From Paramecium tetraurelia (lineage: Eukaryota; Ciliophora; Oligohymenophorea; Peniculida; Parameciidae), in NCBI RefSeq assembly GCF_000165425.1, contig NW_001799630.1, positions 189,734 to 253,733 of the forward strand: a stretch of DNA of 64,000 bases. The letters run 5' to 3'. A program made the position numbers and the translations under genes. The notes under the pieces were generated by a model that saw only the letters and a list, made by a program, of their open reading frames with translations, did not search any database and was not told where the DNA came from. This document shows positions 35,268 to 48,730 of this stretch, piece after piece. The stretch's first letter is position 1; every line of letters starts with the position of its first letter.

Positions 35268-36787
35268 ATGTCATAATAACTATTTAAGGTGTATTTGCAA
35301 TCCATTTCACACACTTTTAAAGACTTACCTAAAGGAAACTTTTATTGGAGATTTCATAAACGAGATATCAACAGGATTATTACTACTCCTTGCCCAGTAG
35401 ATTCACCAACCAAAGAAACAGATATATAATTGTTTAAGGAATTAAGAGCATAAATTGGAGTCAGAGAAGACTTTGTTTGTCCTCAATGTCCACATCATGC
35501 AAAATGTTAGAAGGCATTTTAATAAACAGATGGAGGTAATATGTAAACATTGTAATTACCACATCTTTCCAAGTTTTTAGAAACCATTAGTACTCATGAA
35601 ATGAACCTGTAAAATTATTTTATTTATTTATTAGACAAAATGATTAAAAAAGCTTTTGGTTGTCGAGTACAAGAGTCTTAGACACATTTCATTCCATTCT
35701 AATAGATTTTTAACTTAATCAAAATAAACTCAATGAATAATTTTTGAGTGATATTGCTTAAGTTTCTGAAAATGAATCTATTCATTAGTAAGAACCCAAC
35801 AAAAAAACAGATAAATATACAAAAAAGGCTGATTTTTTAGATGATTAAAATACTCAACCAAAAAAAGAAGGTAGAAGATAAGAAAATGAAGATTATGAAA
35901 ATAATAATAAAAATTATGGTAGAAGATCATATGAAAATTCAGAAAATAAATACGATAAATTTAATAAATATGAAAGAGGTGGTGATAAATATAATTCTAA
36001 ATTTGATAGATCAGAACAATACAATAGAAAGGATAGATTTGATAAATATGATAATTCATAAAAGTATGATCGTTAGTTTGATTCAGATAAATACAATGAT
36101 TCAGGTAAATATGATAAATATGCAAATAAATATGACAGATATGATAACAAAGAGAGATATAATAGAAAAGAGAGACCTTAAAGATATGATAGAGAAGCAA
36201 ATGGAGATTAATAATATAGAGAAAATAAAAGTTTTGATAAATATGAAGATAGAAGTCAAAGATATGAAAGAAGAGATAAATTTGATAAATATGATAAATA
36301 TGATAAGTATGATAAAGGTGATAAATATGATAAGTATGATAAAGGTGATAAATATGAGAAAAGTGATAAATTTGATAAATATGAGAAAAGTGATAAAGCA
36401 TTCAAAGGAGATAGATTTGATAGAAGAAATACTGATTTTAGTGAAGAAAACAATGAAGCACCAAGAAATTATAAAGGTAGAAAGGATGATTTTTCAAAAA
36501 ATTTTGAGAAAAATGATAAATAGCATTATGAAAATGATCGATTTTTAAAATAAAATAAATATGCAAAAGTTAAAGATGAGGACGATTTCAATACATTTGT
36601 TAAATAAAGAGAACAATATTTGAAAGAAAAGTCGGATAATTTTGAAGGAGAAAGAAAATCAAATTAGAAATAACAAGATACAAAGAGGGTCTAATAAGAG
36701 GATTAATCAACTTCAAATGAAAACTATGAGGAGGAATAACCATAAGGCAGAAAAGTTAAAAGGAGTACGAAATTTAAAATGTAGTGA
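35268..36787 (+). CDS. Protein with Cys-rich N-terminal part and long DKY/RYD-rich tail
   Basis: About 497 residues, one 26-nt intron. The first ~150 residues are ordered: FKDLPKGNFYWRFHKRDI, FVCPQCPHHAKC (three Cys plus two His, possible zinc site) and LQLPHLSKFLET. From residue ~200 to ~430 the sequence is dominated by D, K, Y, R and N with many DKY, RYD and KFD units, tightest at 36274-36396. The C-terminus is charged (E/K/Q). Tail composition (Tyr plus Arg/Lys) is typical of RNA-binding or condensate-forming segments. Family not recognised. Confidence 0.8.
36274..36396 (+). repeat. Tandem coding repeat encoding DKYDK / DKGDKY / DKFDKYEKS units
   Basis: Near-identical 12-30 nt units of the GATAAATATGATAAG type follow one another in frame, so the repeat is a protein repeat with conserved codon choice. 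A likely site of length variation between alleles. Confidence 0.75.
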
Positions 36788-37033
36788 TTTGAAATATTGT
36801 ATATTATTAAGAATAAATGTATCAAATATTTAAAATATGTAAAATAGATATATGCTAGGTAACATAACAGATATAGACTGATTAAAATCATTTATAAATT
36901 TATATGGAATCTAAATTTTATATAATTGTTGTATCTGTTTTGTTTTCTAAACGTAAATATCTATTCTTTAAGATTATTCTATCAGAAATTTGAGGAGTAT
37001 ACAAAAAAAAAGTAGAATAAAACAATAATATTT

Positions 37034-38719
37034 ATGAAATAATAATTTTTACGAATAAACCTCTAAGACTCACTACAAGAAGTATCTTGTGTAACACTAG
37101 AAAATATGGTAGATATGCTCAGGGATCCAGATTTTAGATAGGAGTGTGAATTATGCAAATAAGATAATAAATTAATATAGAAGTTCCCTTTGGTTGGTTT
37201 TGGTATAACCATTAAGAGAATTAAAAAAGGCTCATCAACTAAAATAAAGGTAACTTAGTTTTCCAAAATAGAAAAAATAATTGATACCACATTTTTTTAT
37301 TAAAACTATTTCTTAACAAAAAAAGATTATCCAAACTGTGTCTTACCATTATTGTCATCCAAAGAAGGGAATGATCAATTATTAAATTGTGAGCTCTTTA
37401 AAAGAAAGATTTCTTACTTAGTACATCAGCAATTTGATTGTTACTAAGAAGACACATATTTGGAATTAATTTAAGCTAGCATTTACCACATAATTAAGAA
37501 AAATGGTAACTAAACTTGGGGGAAGAAAATTTTAATGCTTTCATTTGAAACTTGTAAATAAGTCTTTATTAATACCCCTTTATTTTACAATTCACTTCAA
37601 AGTTTGGAATAGAAGAAATCTAAGTTTTAGTTACTTAATTTAATATGTTTATTTTATATGGGTTAGACTAAAACTGAACAAATTTTTGATTATTATATTC
37701 GACCAAATTTTTCAAAAAATTATTAAAAACCAAATGAAGAATTTATTTAACCTTTCTTTAATACATTAAAATTTGAAAATTTCGATTTAATTTATTAGAA
37801 TATTTAGCAGTTTATTAATAATTATTTAGTAGAAAATAATTATTTCATTTTAAATTTTAATTTCAACTAATTTTTATTAAGACTTATAGAATTTATGATT
37901 CCAAAAGATGAGTAATGGGTAAATATCTAAAGACTTGAATGCATTAAAAATCAGGAGTCAGATATCAGGGAATATAAATATTATACCATCTCAAGTATCT
38001 ATCAAAATTTATTAACCAACCTATTTGAAGATTATAACGAGGAAAAGAAATGTAAGTATTTTGAGTCCTTCTCTAAACACTTTGAGGAGGATGAATATTC
38101 ATACTAACTTTTTCTCATCTATCATGATATATATCATGAAATCTATGAAATATATGGTTTATACAAAAAATCTTAAAATTAATTTTAAATAGATAGCATT
38201 TTTGTGGAAAGGTATTAGGCTATAACTATTCGTTTCATTGTTAAAAAAATATCCATAGACTCAATTAAAAGAAAAAATCCTACAAGTATTTTGGACTTAT
38301 CATCTTATGAGGAATTTAATAAAACTCTTACCTATTTAGATGTATTTAAGAAAATATATAACCTATAAGAGTCATAAGCAGAAGAACTCCATAGCTCAAT
38401 AATTGAAGAAATTAAAAATTTGACTTGGTTGAATTTGTTATCTTCCCTAACAAATTTTAAAGAATAAGATCAGATCATATTATTCTTGTAAAAATTTCTG
38501 TCTCATTTAAAAACTTGGGCATCAATCCAAAATTAAGAGGAATGCGCAGGAAATTTAAATGATATTAGCAGATTTAGTTTTTTATTAATCCAAAGGACAA
38601 GAATGTTAAGGATTGTTTGGCTTATTAACTAATAAGGATTATAAGACCTTTTGAGATAAACAAATAAATAAAATGAGTTCTTTTGTAGAAGAATATTTGA
38701 ATTGAGTAAAACTCTTTGA
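37034..38719 (+). CDS. Large protein, possibly a ubiquitin-protease-related (USP-like) fragment
   Basis: One uninterrupted frame of 562 codons from MKQQFLRINLQDSLQEVSC to ...FELSKTL-TGA. The first ~90 residues, INLQDSLQEV, RQECELCKQDNKLIQKF and PLVGFGITIKRIKK, resemble the middle of USP domains (SLQ-x-x-L ... C-x-x-CK ... P-x-x-L-x-I-x-LKR). No catalytic Cys or His box was seen; the in-frame sequence continues open upstream without a Met. The rest is hydrophobic/aromatic and ordered but unrecognised. Gene is likely real; the USP link is weak. Confidence 0.55.
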
Positions 38720-38859
38720 ATAATGATTTGTTAATAATTTTCATCTCCATAATATTTTTCTTATCACTCAAAAGGATACATACATTAGTTTTATTCAAAT
38801 TAACATTTGATTGATATAAAAATTTCCAATTGTTTTAAGAGTTATTCTAGTTCCTTCAT

Positions 38860-39129
38860 ATGAATTCTGATTTTAAGTTCTTTTTTTTGTTTTTGGATGG
38901 AGTCTCTTTGCCATCAACCTATTTAATTACTAATATAAACATTGCATCAGATGTTTAGCTGATAAAGTAAACTATTTAAAAAAAATTATAGAATATAATA
39001 TTTCAGACATATACCTAAAAAAAGTGTGTTTAATATCTGCACTATACTTTGAAGAATCATAAAACCTATAAAATAATTGTAAAAGAATCAACAAGAAAAA
39101 ATAAAAAAAACCATTATAAAATCATTTGA
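38860..39129 (+). CDS. Short ORF downstream of the USP-like gene
   Basis: 90 codons, MNSDFKFFFLFLDGVSLPS, then K/Q/N-rich. It may be the last exon of the gene ending at 38719, as both are on the same strand with about 140 bp between, but no intron joining them was found. Could also be chance in AT-rich DNA. Confidence 0.22.
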
Positions 39130-39182
39130 TATCCAATTTCAATTTAAAATCCTAAAATATTTATTCAGCCTATTGATCTTAT

Positions 39183-40073
39183 TCATTAATATGCGATAAT
39201 ATCTAATAAATTTAATAAATAAACTACTCCTTTTGATGCTTTTTTGAGTTATTCGAGCTTTTTCGTATTGGACATCAAAATTTAAATTTAATTTTATCTC
39301 TTTATAATCTCTAGTTAAAATTCTGGATCATTTTATTGAGTTTCCTCAAATTCTTTTTATCTTTTTTATTATAACCTTACAAGTTGTTTAACATTAAAAA
39401 GCATGTCAAAACTTCTAATTGGTTACTTGGTTGTGTAGGCTTGAAAATTTGGTTATTTGTTGATTAATTTTCGAGCTTTTGAATTAGTGATTGTAGTTGT
39501 ATCTATTTTATGTTGATTAATTTTATCTTAGATTATTTGAGATTCACATTTTTCAATGGAATGCATTTATGGAAGTGTGAAATTACTCATTATATGTTTT
39601 TACACTTGTCTAATTGACTTCCTATTTTCAGGAAAATTATTAATTTTTATCTTAAAGTCTTTATGAGTTTGGTCTTAACTAAGTTTTCTTTTTTTGAGTT
39701 CATCATCTAAATGTTTTTTATTACAAAAATCAATGAATTGAATAATTTTTGGAACTGTTATGATTGTGTGAATTTAGGTTTTAACAATTTCAGAAATGTC
39801 ACTTTGTTCTGATTTGAATTTGGGATAACAAGCATTCCTAAGATTGATAGGCTCACTTTTATCACAAATTTAATAATCTATGGTTGATATTTGTTTCTTC
39901 TAATTAACTATTGAAAATACTGCATCTTAGACTGCCGTGGCACAACTTTTGTTCCTTAAACTAGACAACTTTTGATTTCTGAATGAAGATGCTGTTGTCA
40001 TAAAACTAGGAACTTATACATTTGAGGGTCTTTAAGCATTATAGAGTAGGAAATCCTTTTCCGGAGAGAACAT
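39183..40073 (-). CDS. Hypothetical 296-residue protein
   Basis: One uninterrupted frame of 297 codons: MFSPEKDFLLYNAQRPSN, FMTTASSFRNQKLSSLRN, CYPKFKSEQSD, then basic helices (QQKRQKEFEETQQND) and a hydrophobic end (VVYLLNLLDIIAYQ). Mostly charged and Q/N-rich. No family recognised. Confidence 0.68.
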
Positions 40074-40152
40074 GTATATATAAACTTATTATTTTTATTT
40101 TAAGAAATGAATATTTTGATCATAGAGAATTTTTCACTAACTAAATAATAAT

Positions 40153-40559
40153 TCAAAGAATTTGATACGGACCTATTCCTACTTCTGCTTTACAGTGTGG
40201 ACATTAATGAATTGCATCTTGGCATTCATCTACACAGCATGGAATCCAAAAGCAAAATATTCTATATTAATCAAAATTGCCTTTACGTCGTTAGCAAAAA
40301 GAGCAAATAACCAACCATTATTGTGGCTGCTCCAACCTCACGAATAATAACAGTCGTTCCTTGTTGTTTGCATTAAGGGCAAACTACTGTTATTGGTACT
40401 CTTTTCATGTTAGCATGATAATTGACGCTAATTAATGATCTAGAGAATAATAAGGAATAGAAATTACTATGATTATCTATCATCTGAATCTATAGTGATT
40501 TGGGCCTCATCAATGACAGGAGCAATTATTGTCGATGAATTATCTTAATCAGTTTACAT
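40153..40559 (-). CDS. LITAF-domain membrane-associated protein
   Basis: About 117 residues with introns of 28 and 25 nt. Zinc-binding ends surround a hydrophobic hairpin: VVCPQCKQQGTTVI, then AATIMVGYLLFLLTTIFC, IPCCVDECQDAIHQCPHCKAE. This CPxC ... hydrophobic ... HxCPxC arrangement defines the LITAF (SIMPLE) domain, which inserts monotopically into late-endosome membranes. The acidic N-terminus is short. It is divergent to RRP5, with only 20 bp between the start codons. Confidence 0.88.
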
Positions 40560-40579
40560 AATTATTAAAAATTTAATTA

Positions 40580-43500
40580 ATGAAAAAAAAAGTGATTGAT
40601 GCACTGAAAGATGATAAATACATGTTTAACCCAGCTCCTACATATAAAAATGAAAAGGGTACAGAAGACAAGCTAAAGAAGAAGAAACTAAGAGAAAAAA
40701 AACAACTCTAAAGAAGAGCTTAATTAGCTGAGTATATATCTAGTGATGATGATGGACCTTAAAAGAAGTAGCCAATCCTAGATCAAGATGATTATGGTGC
40801 ATTAGGAGATTTAGATTAAGATATATTGGGTTATTTTTAAATGAAAAGCTAAAAAATACTTAATATGACATAAAAAATACCTGATTAAGTATGATTGATT
40901 TTGCTTATATATTAGATTTTTGATGTAGGATCTTTGCATCTAGGGTGTATTTCATCCATTGGTCCCAACGGAGCTTATTTGATAATCAATTTTACAAGAA
41001 ATAAGAAAGGATTTGTGGATTAGCATAATCTCAGAGATAGAAAGGGTGTGAACGGAGGGGATTACAAGGTAGGAGAATATGTAATCACTAAAGTGATAGA
41101 AGAACAGAAGAGCAACAAAGTTTAATTGAGTTTGCATCCAAATGTCATAAACGATCAATTAAGTGTAAATTAATTAGTGGTTGGTATGTAAATACCTGGT
41201 ATAGCCTAAACTTGGAATGAGTTTGGAACCACAATTAATTTCGGATCTTAATAATTTAGTGGGTTTATTAATGAGAAGAAACTCAAGTGTGGAAGGGTTT
41301 ATCTCTTTAACATTAAAGAAGTAGATTAAAAAGAGAAAATTGCAATTTGTGATTTTGAATAGAGGGATGTTTAACTATAAAATAAAAAACAGATCTCGAA
41401 GCATCTGCTCACTCCTGGAAATATTTGGAAATGCAATACTGCTAAATCCATTACAGGCGGATAAATTGTTAAGCTCAATAAATTTGGTGTCTTAGGATAT
41501 ATATTTTAAGATTATTAGGTTGAATAAGAAAAAAATATATTATGTAGAATAATTGGATTTGATGAGCCATCAAGATAAATCTACTTATCAAGCAAATAAG
41601 AGCACATTGATAATACTACCTACATTCCTCCTTATGAAGTAGGTTAATAATATTAAGGTGTTGTGATTAATCAATAATTATATTCTGGGGCTTACCTTGT
41701 GAATGCCATCTTAAATGACGATTAAGCACAAACTAAAAAAAGCAAGAAAGCTGTAAAGGCTAAATAACCTAATTTGGGACCGATTTGCATGTTAAACAAA
41801 ACTTAGATTCCTGCTGATTAGGAAATTGTTGATCACATTTAGAGAACTTGCATTATCAAAGAGATAAATTATTTTGATCATGTTGGCTTTGTATCATTTG
41901 AAGTAAATTCAAAACCTAAATTAAGTGATTTGAATGTTGGTGCTATTGTTAAAGGAGTCGTTAAGTAAGTTCTACTTAAAGAAGATTCATACAATGTTTT
42001 ATTGAACATTAATGACAATTTTCATGCTATATTACCATCGCTCTAGATGTCAGATTATCCATTGGCCAATCCACCTAAATTTAGAGTAGGCAGCAAATTA
42101 AGAGTCAGAATTTTATAAATTGATGAATAACATAACAATATCATAGTAACTATGAAACCCACTTTATTAACTGACATTAAAGTATTTAAAACATTAGATG
42201 ATGTTAATGTGGGTGACACATTATATGGATTTACAATTAAAAAATTAGAAAATGGAATCCTAGTCAAATTCTTTTAGAATATTGTTGGGTTTCTGTCTAA
42301 TTTGAGTCTTGATGGATAAAACCCTGATGATATTAAAGATGGTCAAATCATTAAAGTATATGTTAAGTATGTAAATTAAAGTGAAAATAAATTGCTACTT
42401 TCATTAAAAAAAATAGATCCAAAATAAAAGCAAGTTAATGAGGGATAAACTCAAAATGTTGTATTAACAAAGCATATTAAGACTAAATTAAATTTAGGTG
42501 AAAAGGTGCAATGTGTTGTGAGTGCAATAAAGAATAATGTAGTTTATGTGAATCTCAAGGATGGAAAATTTGGTCGAATTCATAAAGCCTTTTTTGAGTG
42601 TTACAGAAATGAGGATAGGTTGTTCAAATTACAAAGTGAATTTGAAAATCTCAATGTAGGTTCTCAATTAAATGCTTAAATCATAGGAGAAAACAAAGAA
42701 AATAACAAATAAATCTTTGATTTGACATGTTTATCCGATCATGTTGAATTAGAAAAAGATGTATAGAAAGATAACAACAAAATTGTTTATGGTATCATAA
42801 AGCATATTAAGAGTGACTCAAAATCACCCTTAGTTGTCCAAATCTATTACAATTATAATGTATTTATTGATGGTTGGGATGTAAATGTTGAACAACCTGA
42901 AATTTTGAATAGTTTAGAATAGTATATCCAGTAAGGGCATCCAGTAAAAGTTAAATTATATGAATTTGATAAATAGTTGAAAGGTATTATCATTACAGAT
43001 GAGGAACAACTACAGTAATAATAATAAAATATTAATGAAATTCTATATACAAAACAAATCTATAGAATTCTAAGTCATCATGATTCATATATAAGAGTGC
43101 AATTAAAAAATAGATAGTTTGCGTCCATTGATATAACGGAATTGTAAGAATTATGGGAATTGAATTTGTTTGAATAGTTCCCAGTAGGAAGATGGGGAGT
43201 GTGTAGAGTAATAGCAAAAGATAAGGCTTATTGGGCTAGTGCCAGAGAAACATTTCTAAATGATAAATTATGGAATAAATGTTTGCATCCTGTTAAAAGT
43301 AACACCATTTCTTATCAAAAAATGATACTCTCTCTGAAATACGATGTCAGAACTTAGTTATACAAAAAGACTCCTTTGTCTGTAGGCTAAGTGGCTATGG
43401 GGTATGTTACAGGAAGTACATATAATGGCACTTTTGTTAAGTTAAATTATGAAACAACTTGTTTAATTAGAGGGTTCAAGACTGATATTAAGTATAGACC

Positions 43501-45125
43501 TATAGTTTTAATGATTACTCAATTAAGCAAATTATAAGGAACCGTAGATTTGAACTTGCTTAAATATAAATTAGATGATAAATAAATTAGAATTGGAGAT
43601 GTAGTATAGGGTTTGATTGTAAACATTAGAAATGAGAAGGCAGCAGTGAAGATTTTGGGTACTCTTTAATAGGGAGAATTAGATAAGAAAGATGCTGAAG
43701 GATTGGAAGGTGAAGATGGTTGGTGGGCAAATAAATTATTTAAGATCGGATAATAAATAGAATGTCTGGTGATTGGACAAAGATAGAATAAAAATAATTA
43801 GACAGTTCTTAGATTAAGCAATATTCAAGAGTTGATTAATACTGAAGGAAAGAGAAAAATTGAGTTAGGGGACATTCAATAGGATGTTATAGATTTGCAT
43901 TAGAGTTTTGAAGAAATGGTCAAGGAACACTAAATTAAAAACAATGTAATAGTAGAATAACAGAATTAAAATAGAGAAATAGAGGAGGAAATCGAATAAG
44001 AAGTTAATGAAGGAGAAGCTAATGGAGAGTTAGAAGAGTAGGAGGATGAAGAAGAGTAAGAAGATCATAAGGACTAAGAGATTGAAGAAGAAAATGATTA
44101 AGAAGAAATTAGAGAGGAAGTTTAAAATTTAGAATCAAGAGCTGAATATGAGAAGTAATAATAATGTATTTATTTATTTAGGAAAATATTAACAAATCCT
44201 AATTCCTCTGTTATTTGGATTGAATTTGTGGCTTATGCAGCTGAAAATGAAGGAATTGAGAGTGCTAGAAATGTCATTGAAAGAGCCTTAAGAGTTATCA
44301 ATTTCAGCAATGAATTAGAACGATTAAATTTATGGACAGCATACTTAAATTTGGAATTCAATTTTGGATCAGAAGATAATTTAATTAATATCTTTAAGAG
44401 AGGCTGTTAAAATTGTGATGGAAAGAAACTACATATAAAGTTGATAAATATCTACAGAAAGGCTGAAAAAGTCGATCTAACAGTTGAATTATCAAGAGTA
44501 TTTTTGCATATTTACCTTTTAGTCTTTTGTCCAAAAGTACAAATAAAGTTGCAAGAGTTGGATGGAATTTCTGTAGAGTCTGATGGAATGGTAAAAAGTA
44601 CACGATGATGAAAATCCTTAATATTCCTTTAAGGATACATTAAATAGAGCTATGTAGTGTTTGAAAAAATCAAAATAAGTAAAACTCTTATCCTTTTATG
44701 GTCGATTGCAATTTTAGAATAATTAAATTGAAGAAGGAAAAACTACATATGAAACTATTTTGGATAAAAATTCTACAAGGTATTAAATAGAGGAATATTT
44801 AGGACTGACATATGGTCATAATACTTGGATTTAGTGATTAAATATTGTTAACCTGATGTGGTTCGATCAATATTTTAAAAAGCTATTCACAATAACAAGA
44901 AACCAAGAAAGATCAAATTTTTATTTAAGAAATAATTAGAATATGAAAAACTAATATGGAGATAGTGCAACCATTATAGGAAAGTAAAGGAGTAAGCAGA
45001 ACACTGGGGTTTCATAATTTATGTAAAAGGATGTATAACAAGAAGAAGAAGAGGATTCAGATTTGATTTAGTAATGTATGTTTATAATTCATATTATATA
45101 AAATTTAATAACTTTTTTGAATTGA
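40580..45125 (+). CDS. RRP5: rRNA biogenesis protein RRP5 (S1 and HAT repeats)
   Basis: About 1,480 residues. A K/D-rich N-terminus (MKKKVIDALKDDKYMFNPAP) is followed by many S1-type repeats (GCISSIGPNGAYLIIN, GKVNFGxxGFL-like units, VGAIVKGVVK, VGDVVQGLIV), then a long acidic linker (EEEIEQEVNEGEANGELEEQ) and C-terminal HAT repeats, beginning KKILTNPNSSVIWIEFVAYAAE and RNVIERALRVI. S1 array plus HAT tail is the RRP5/PDCD11 architecture, needed for 18S and 5.8S/27S pre-rRNA processing. A 24-nt intron precedes the HAT part; the last codons (E-rich QQEEEEDSDL) and the stop are approximate. Confidence 0.9.
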
Positions 45126-45616
45126 ACACTTATGTGTTTATGTTCTTTTATTATAATTCAAGTTAATGATTTTGTATAAAAGATGCTGGTCCTTTAGAAT
45201 ACTAAATGGCAACTGCTTTTTAAATCAAAATACTATAAAATATTCTTATAAATTTGATGAAAACTCTTTTAAGTAATATCTATAGTTTAATAACATAACC
45301 TAATTTAACGTCTATTATTAGGATTTTTTTCTAAAAATTAATTTGTATAAGTAGGACAAAATATTTGTTTCAATTTATATTACATTTATTTTTGACTCTT
45401 AAACAAATAAAATTAATTATTTTATACTTATTTGAGCATTGACTAAAATTTGTGTAATTCTTAAATGAAATATATTTAGATTTGATTTAATTACTTTTAT
45501 CATTTAAACAAAGAATTACTTAAGAAGTTTTAATTATTTCTTTTACAGAAATGTGAACAAGAATTGAAAGATTTATTAATATATATAAATATATTCATTG
45601 AATGATTGATGGTATT
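45126..45616. other. Intergenic stretch, no supported gene
   Basis: About 490 bp between the convergent ends of RRP5 and the MORN gene. AT-rich, no exon of good texture, no RNA gene recognised. Confidence 0.45.
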
Positions 45617-47533
45617 TCAAAATATTTTGCAAACATCATTTTGGGATTAACCATTTTTCCATTTAATTTTTTCTTCAACTGTTATAAATTCCTGTCCCTT
45701 CTTTTTCACAATTTTACCTACTCCATGTTTTTCATCTCTTTCAAATTGACCATCATAACTAAAATATATATATTGAATACTAAAGATCTGAAATCAAAAA
45801 TTCTCTTCCATTTCCTTATTTCATTCCATTTTCAAAGTTTCCATTATATATTTCAATACCATTTTATAAAATTATTCCTATTCCATCAAGTTGTCCATTT
45901 TTCCATATTCCATCTTTGATAATTCCATTTTCTATTAACTTTCCTTTTCCAGAATATTAAAAATTATTATTAATCTAACCTTCATATTAATTTCTTGAGT
46001 CAGAATACCTCACTATTATACTAGAGTTTTATTCCAACTTATTATCTCTTATTTCAATATCTTCGAATATAATCTAATCTCTTTAATTAACAACAACTGT
46101 AAATTTGTACTTTCCATTATTTTATTTTTTAAGTGACCATTAATTTATATTATCATCGTATGTTTCAACTCCTAATTGTGTTCTTTTAAGTTAATAACTA
46201 AACTTATTCTGACTATCTGGGAAAAATTTTAATAAATTAAAATCAAAGAGAGTTTAATTTTAGTAATTCTTAATCGAATCTCCTTCTTGTTTTTCTTAGC
46301 TTGAGACTTAAACTGTAATTGTTGCACTAGGTTCTTTAATTAAAACTTATCCATATATCTAAATTTATGATAATTCAATACGTCTCCATTTTGATTCAAA
46401 TTTGCCTTGACGTTGGTTGCATCACGATATTAATTTAGGATATTACTTTGCATAGGACTTATACCTTAAGTGAATCTAATTGGAATAAGGTTGAGCATAA
46501 AATTAGTTTCTATATCTTGCAAGCTTATTTTAATATCATAAAATCCAAGATGACAAATCTTGCTTAAGGTATTTCTGAATTCATCTAAAGAATTATTCAA
46601 TTTCTTATTTGCTAAATCTACTAGTCCTAAATTAATAAAATCTTATTAAGCCAGCATTTATATTTCTGTTGTGTTGAGTTAAGCCTTTTAAATATTTTGA
46701 TTAATTTGTTCATTATTCGTAATTACCCAATTTTGGTATTTTTTAAACCGAGCAAGCATTTAGTCCTTTTATTTCTATAATTCATTATCTATTTTTTAAT
46801 ATTGATCATTTAAATTTGTCTAAATTTATCTATTTCTCTTCAAAATTCTTTCTAATTCTTATTTCTATGAATCCATCCTGTTTTCAATATCTAATTCAGT
46901 AATATATTGATATTTTATATGATAATTTTATTCAAATGACAGTAATAAATTATTCGTATCAAAATTTTTAAAAATAGTTTAAAGATCTGGAATTTAATAT
47001 AATTATTAACCCAAAAGATGTTCTGAAAATATTAAATTCTCTATATTAAGAGCTATCTAAATTATCTTATTTTTTAACTCATTTAATTAATTTGACTTAT
47101 TCTTAATAGATTCTTTTCTTAATTCGTTTATTTTTTATCTCTACTTCTCTATTGTTTTCTAAGCATCTTATTAATTTAAATTTGATAATTAAGGCACAAA
47201 ATTATCTATCTATTATAATGAATTCCTAAATGATCCTTAGATATTTTCCAAATGGCTTTAAATCACTGCTTTAAATTCTCCGAATAATAATTCAATTTTT
47301 TGTTATAAATAATTATTCAGTTATCCTTTTTCCTACGTGCATTTCTGCTAAAATTATTATTATCGCTATTAAAATTCTGAATCCCTTTATTACGTATTAG
47401 AATTATTATTCTATCTATAACATTACTTACACATAAATCTACATTATTAACTCAAATAATCATAGCAAACTACTTCTATCATATAATCATTATGTTGTTA
47501 GCAAAATACAAAAGGAAGTTCAACTTGTTCCAT
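45617..47533 (-). CDS. MORN-repeat protein with N-terminal Cys/His (B-box-like) and coiled coil
   Basis: About 610 residues. The N-terminus MEQVELPFVFCQQHNDYMIE, VVCYDYLSQQCRFMCKQC has B-box-like Cys/His spacing. A long coiled coil follows (KTIEKQRQKINELRKESI; ...LERILKRNRQIQ), then a region with GDVLNYHKFRYM, and C-terminal MORN-type repeats (IIKDGIWKNGQLDGIG, EIYNGNFENGMKQGNG), ending NDVCKIF-TGA. Several introns are needed in the C-terminal half and were not all resolved. This domain order recurs in Paramecium; MORN repeats commonly bind membranes or cortex. Confidence 0.74.
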
Positions 47534-47854
47534 CTTATAATATTTTATTTATATATATTTAGAAATTAAAGATGTTTTATAAAAATATATCACAAATCTA
47601 TCTGATTAATAATATCATTGTATTTCCTAAACTTAAAACAAATAGAAAAGTTCGATATTATAACTTAAATTTATTCATCTGCAGTTTAAAGTATGTTTTC
47701 ATTTAGTTATTTAATAATATTGTTCAAGTAAATTTTAATTACAACCCTCTCAATTCTAGACATCATTATTTTTGATACAACAAGAATGAACTCTGCTACT
47801 AATTTTTATATTAAATAAACTATTTCATTTCATAAATTCATCTAATATTTAAAT

Positions 47855-48685
47855 TCAAAATCTTAGACATATTAAATTCACATGTGTAAATAAAAATAAC
47901 CTATTGGATCATTATTAATATAAATTACAACTATCATAAATAGTCCCTTGTGTATTTTTAATATTTCAGAAGATTCAGCATTAAATAGTATTAATTTTTC
48001 AAATACTTTAATATTAATAATTAAGAGATCAATTTTATAGTTATTATCGTTTGTTATAATTGGTTCCTATCAACTTTCTTCCACAATATTGAAAATGTTA
48101 TACAAAGTTTTTTGATAATTACTTTATGGGTTTAAAAAACTACTTGACTCTTTCTTTCATGCTATGATTGTGTTTTTTTTCTACTATCAAGAATTTTTGG
48201 AAAGACAATAAATCAGTACTTTTTTAAGATTCAAAAGATGAAACAATCCCATTAAGATATGATACTAATTAAATGATAATAAACTGTTCTAAATAAACAT
48301 TGACTGGCAAATGTTTTTCATAAAATATCCAAACAAGAATATAGGTAAATTATTGAATATCATCAAATGAGTATCTAAACAAACAATTAAAAATCGAATT
48401 TTGAGTGAATTCCTATAAGTCAACTCTAAACATTCAAATGTATAAATTGAACAACAAAATTCATTTTGAAAAGGTCTGCCCAATAATCCTGACTAGTTAA
48501 TTTCTTCCTAAATGATCTCTTAATTGATGTATATTGTAGAATAATTCTTTTGTTTAAATTGAATCAAATTTCGTAAAATAACAGTCTCAGACCATGTTTC
48601 AAGCAAGATATAGTTGTTCCTGATGCTTTGTTATTAAGAATTGAATATTGCTTAGCGAATTTAGTATCATCCATAAAATAATCAT
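47855..48685 (-). CDS. Hypothetical multi-exon protein
   Basis: Good coding texture in linked exons: LETWSETVILRNLIQFKQ, GLLGRPFQNEFCCSIYTFE, LIVCLDTHLMIFNNLPIF, then via a 26-nt intron TDLLSFQKFLIVEKKHN, and further NYKIDLLIINIKVFEKLI and EILKIHKGLFMIVVIYIN. The 5' exon (MDDTKFAKQYSILNNK or another Met) and one long (37-nt) intron are not certain. Strand-like repeats ending in W/F could mean a beta-propeller, but I do not recognise a family. Confidence 0.4.
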
Positions 48686-48730
48686 TTTTAAGTTCATTAT
48701 AAATTTAACAGAATAATAGAACAATATTAG

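Noticed and set aside
35997..36453. Antisense open frames rich in Y, H, I, L, S opposite the DKY-repeat tail
   Set aside because: They are the complement of the repeated GATAAATATGATAAG codons; the plus-strand frame extends on both sides with ordered sequence and an intron.
45602..45919. Plus-strand 105-codon frame rich in F, I, L
   Set aside because: It is antisense to the MORN repeats (AATGGA... codons), which give a convincing protein on the minus strand.
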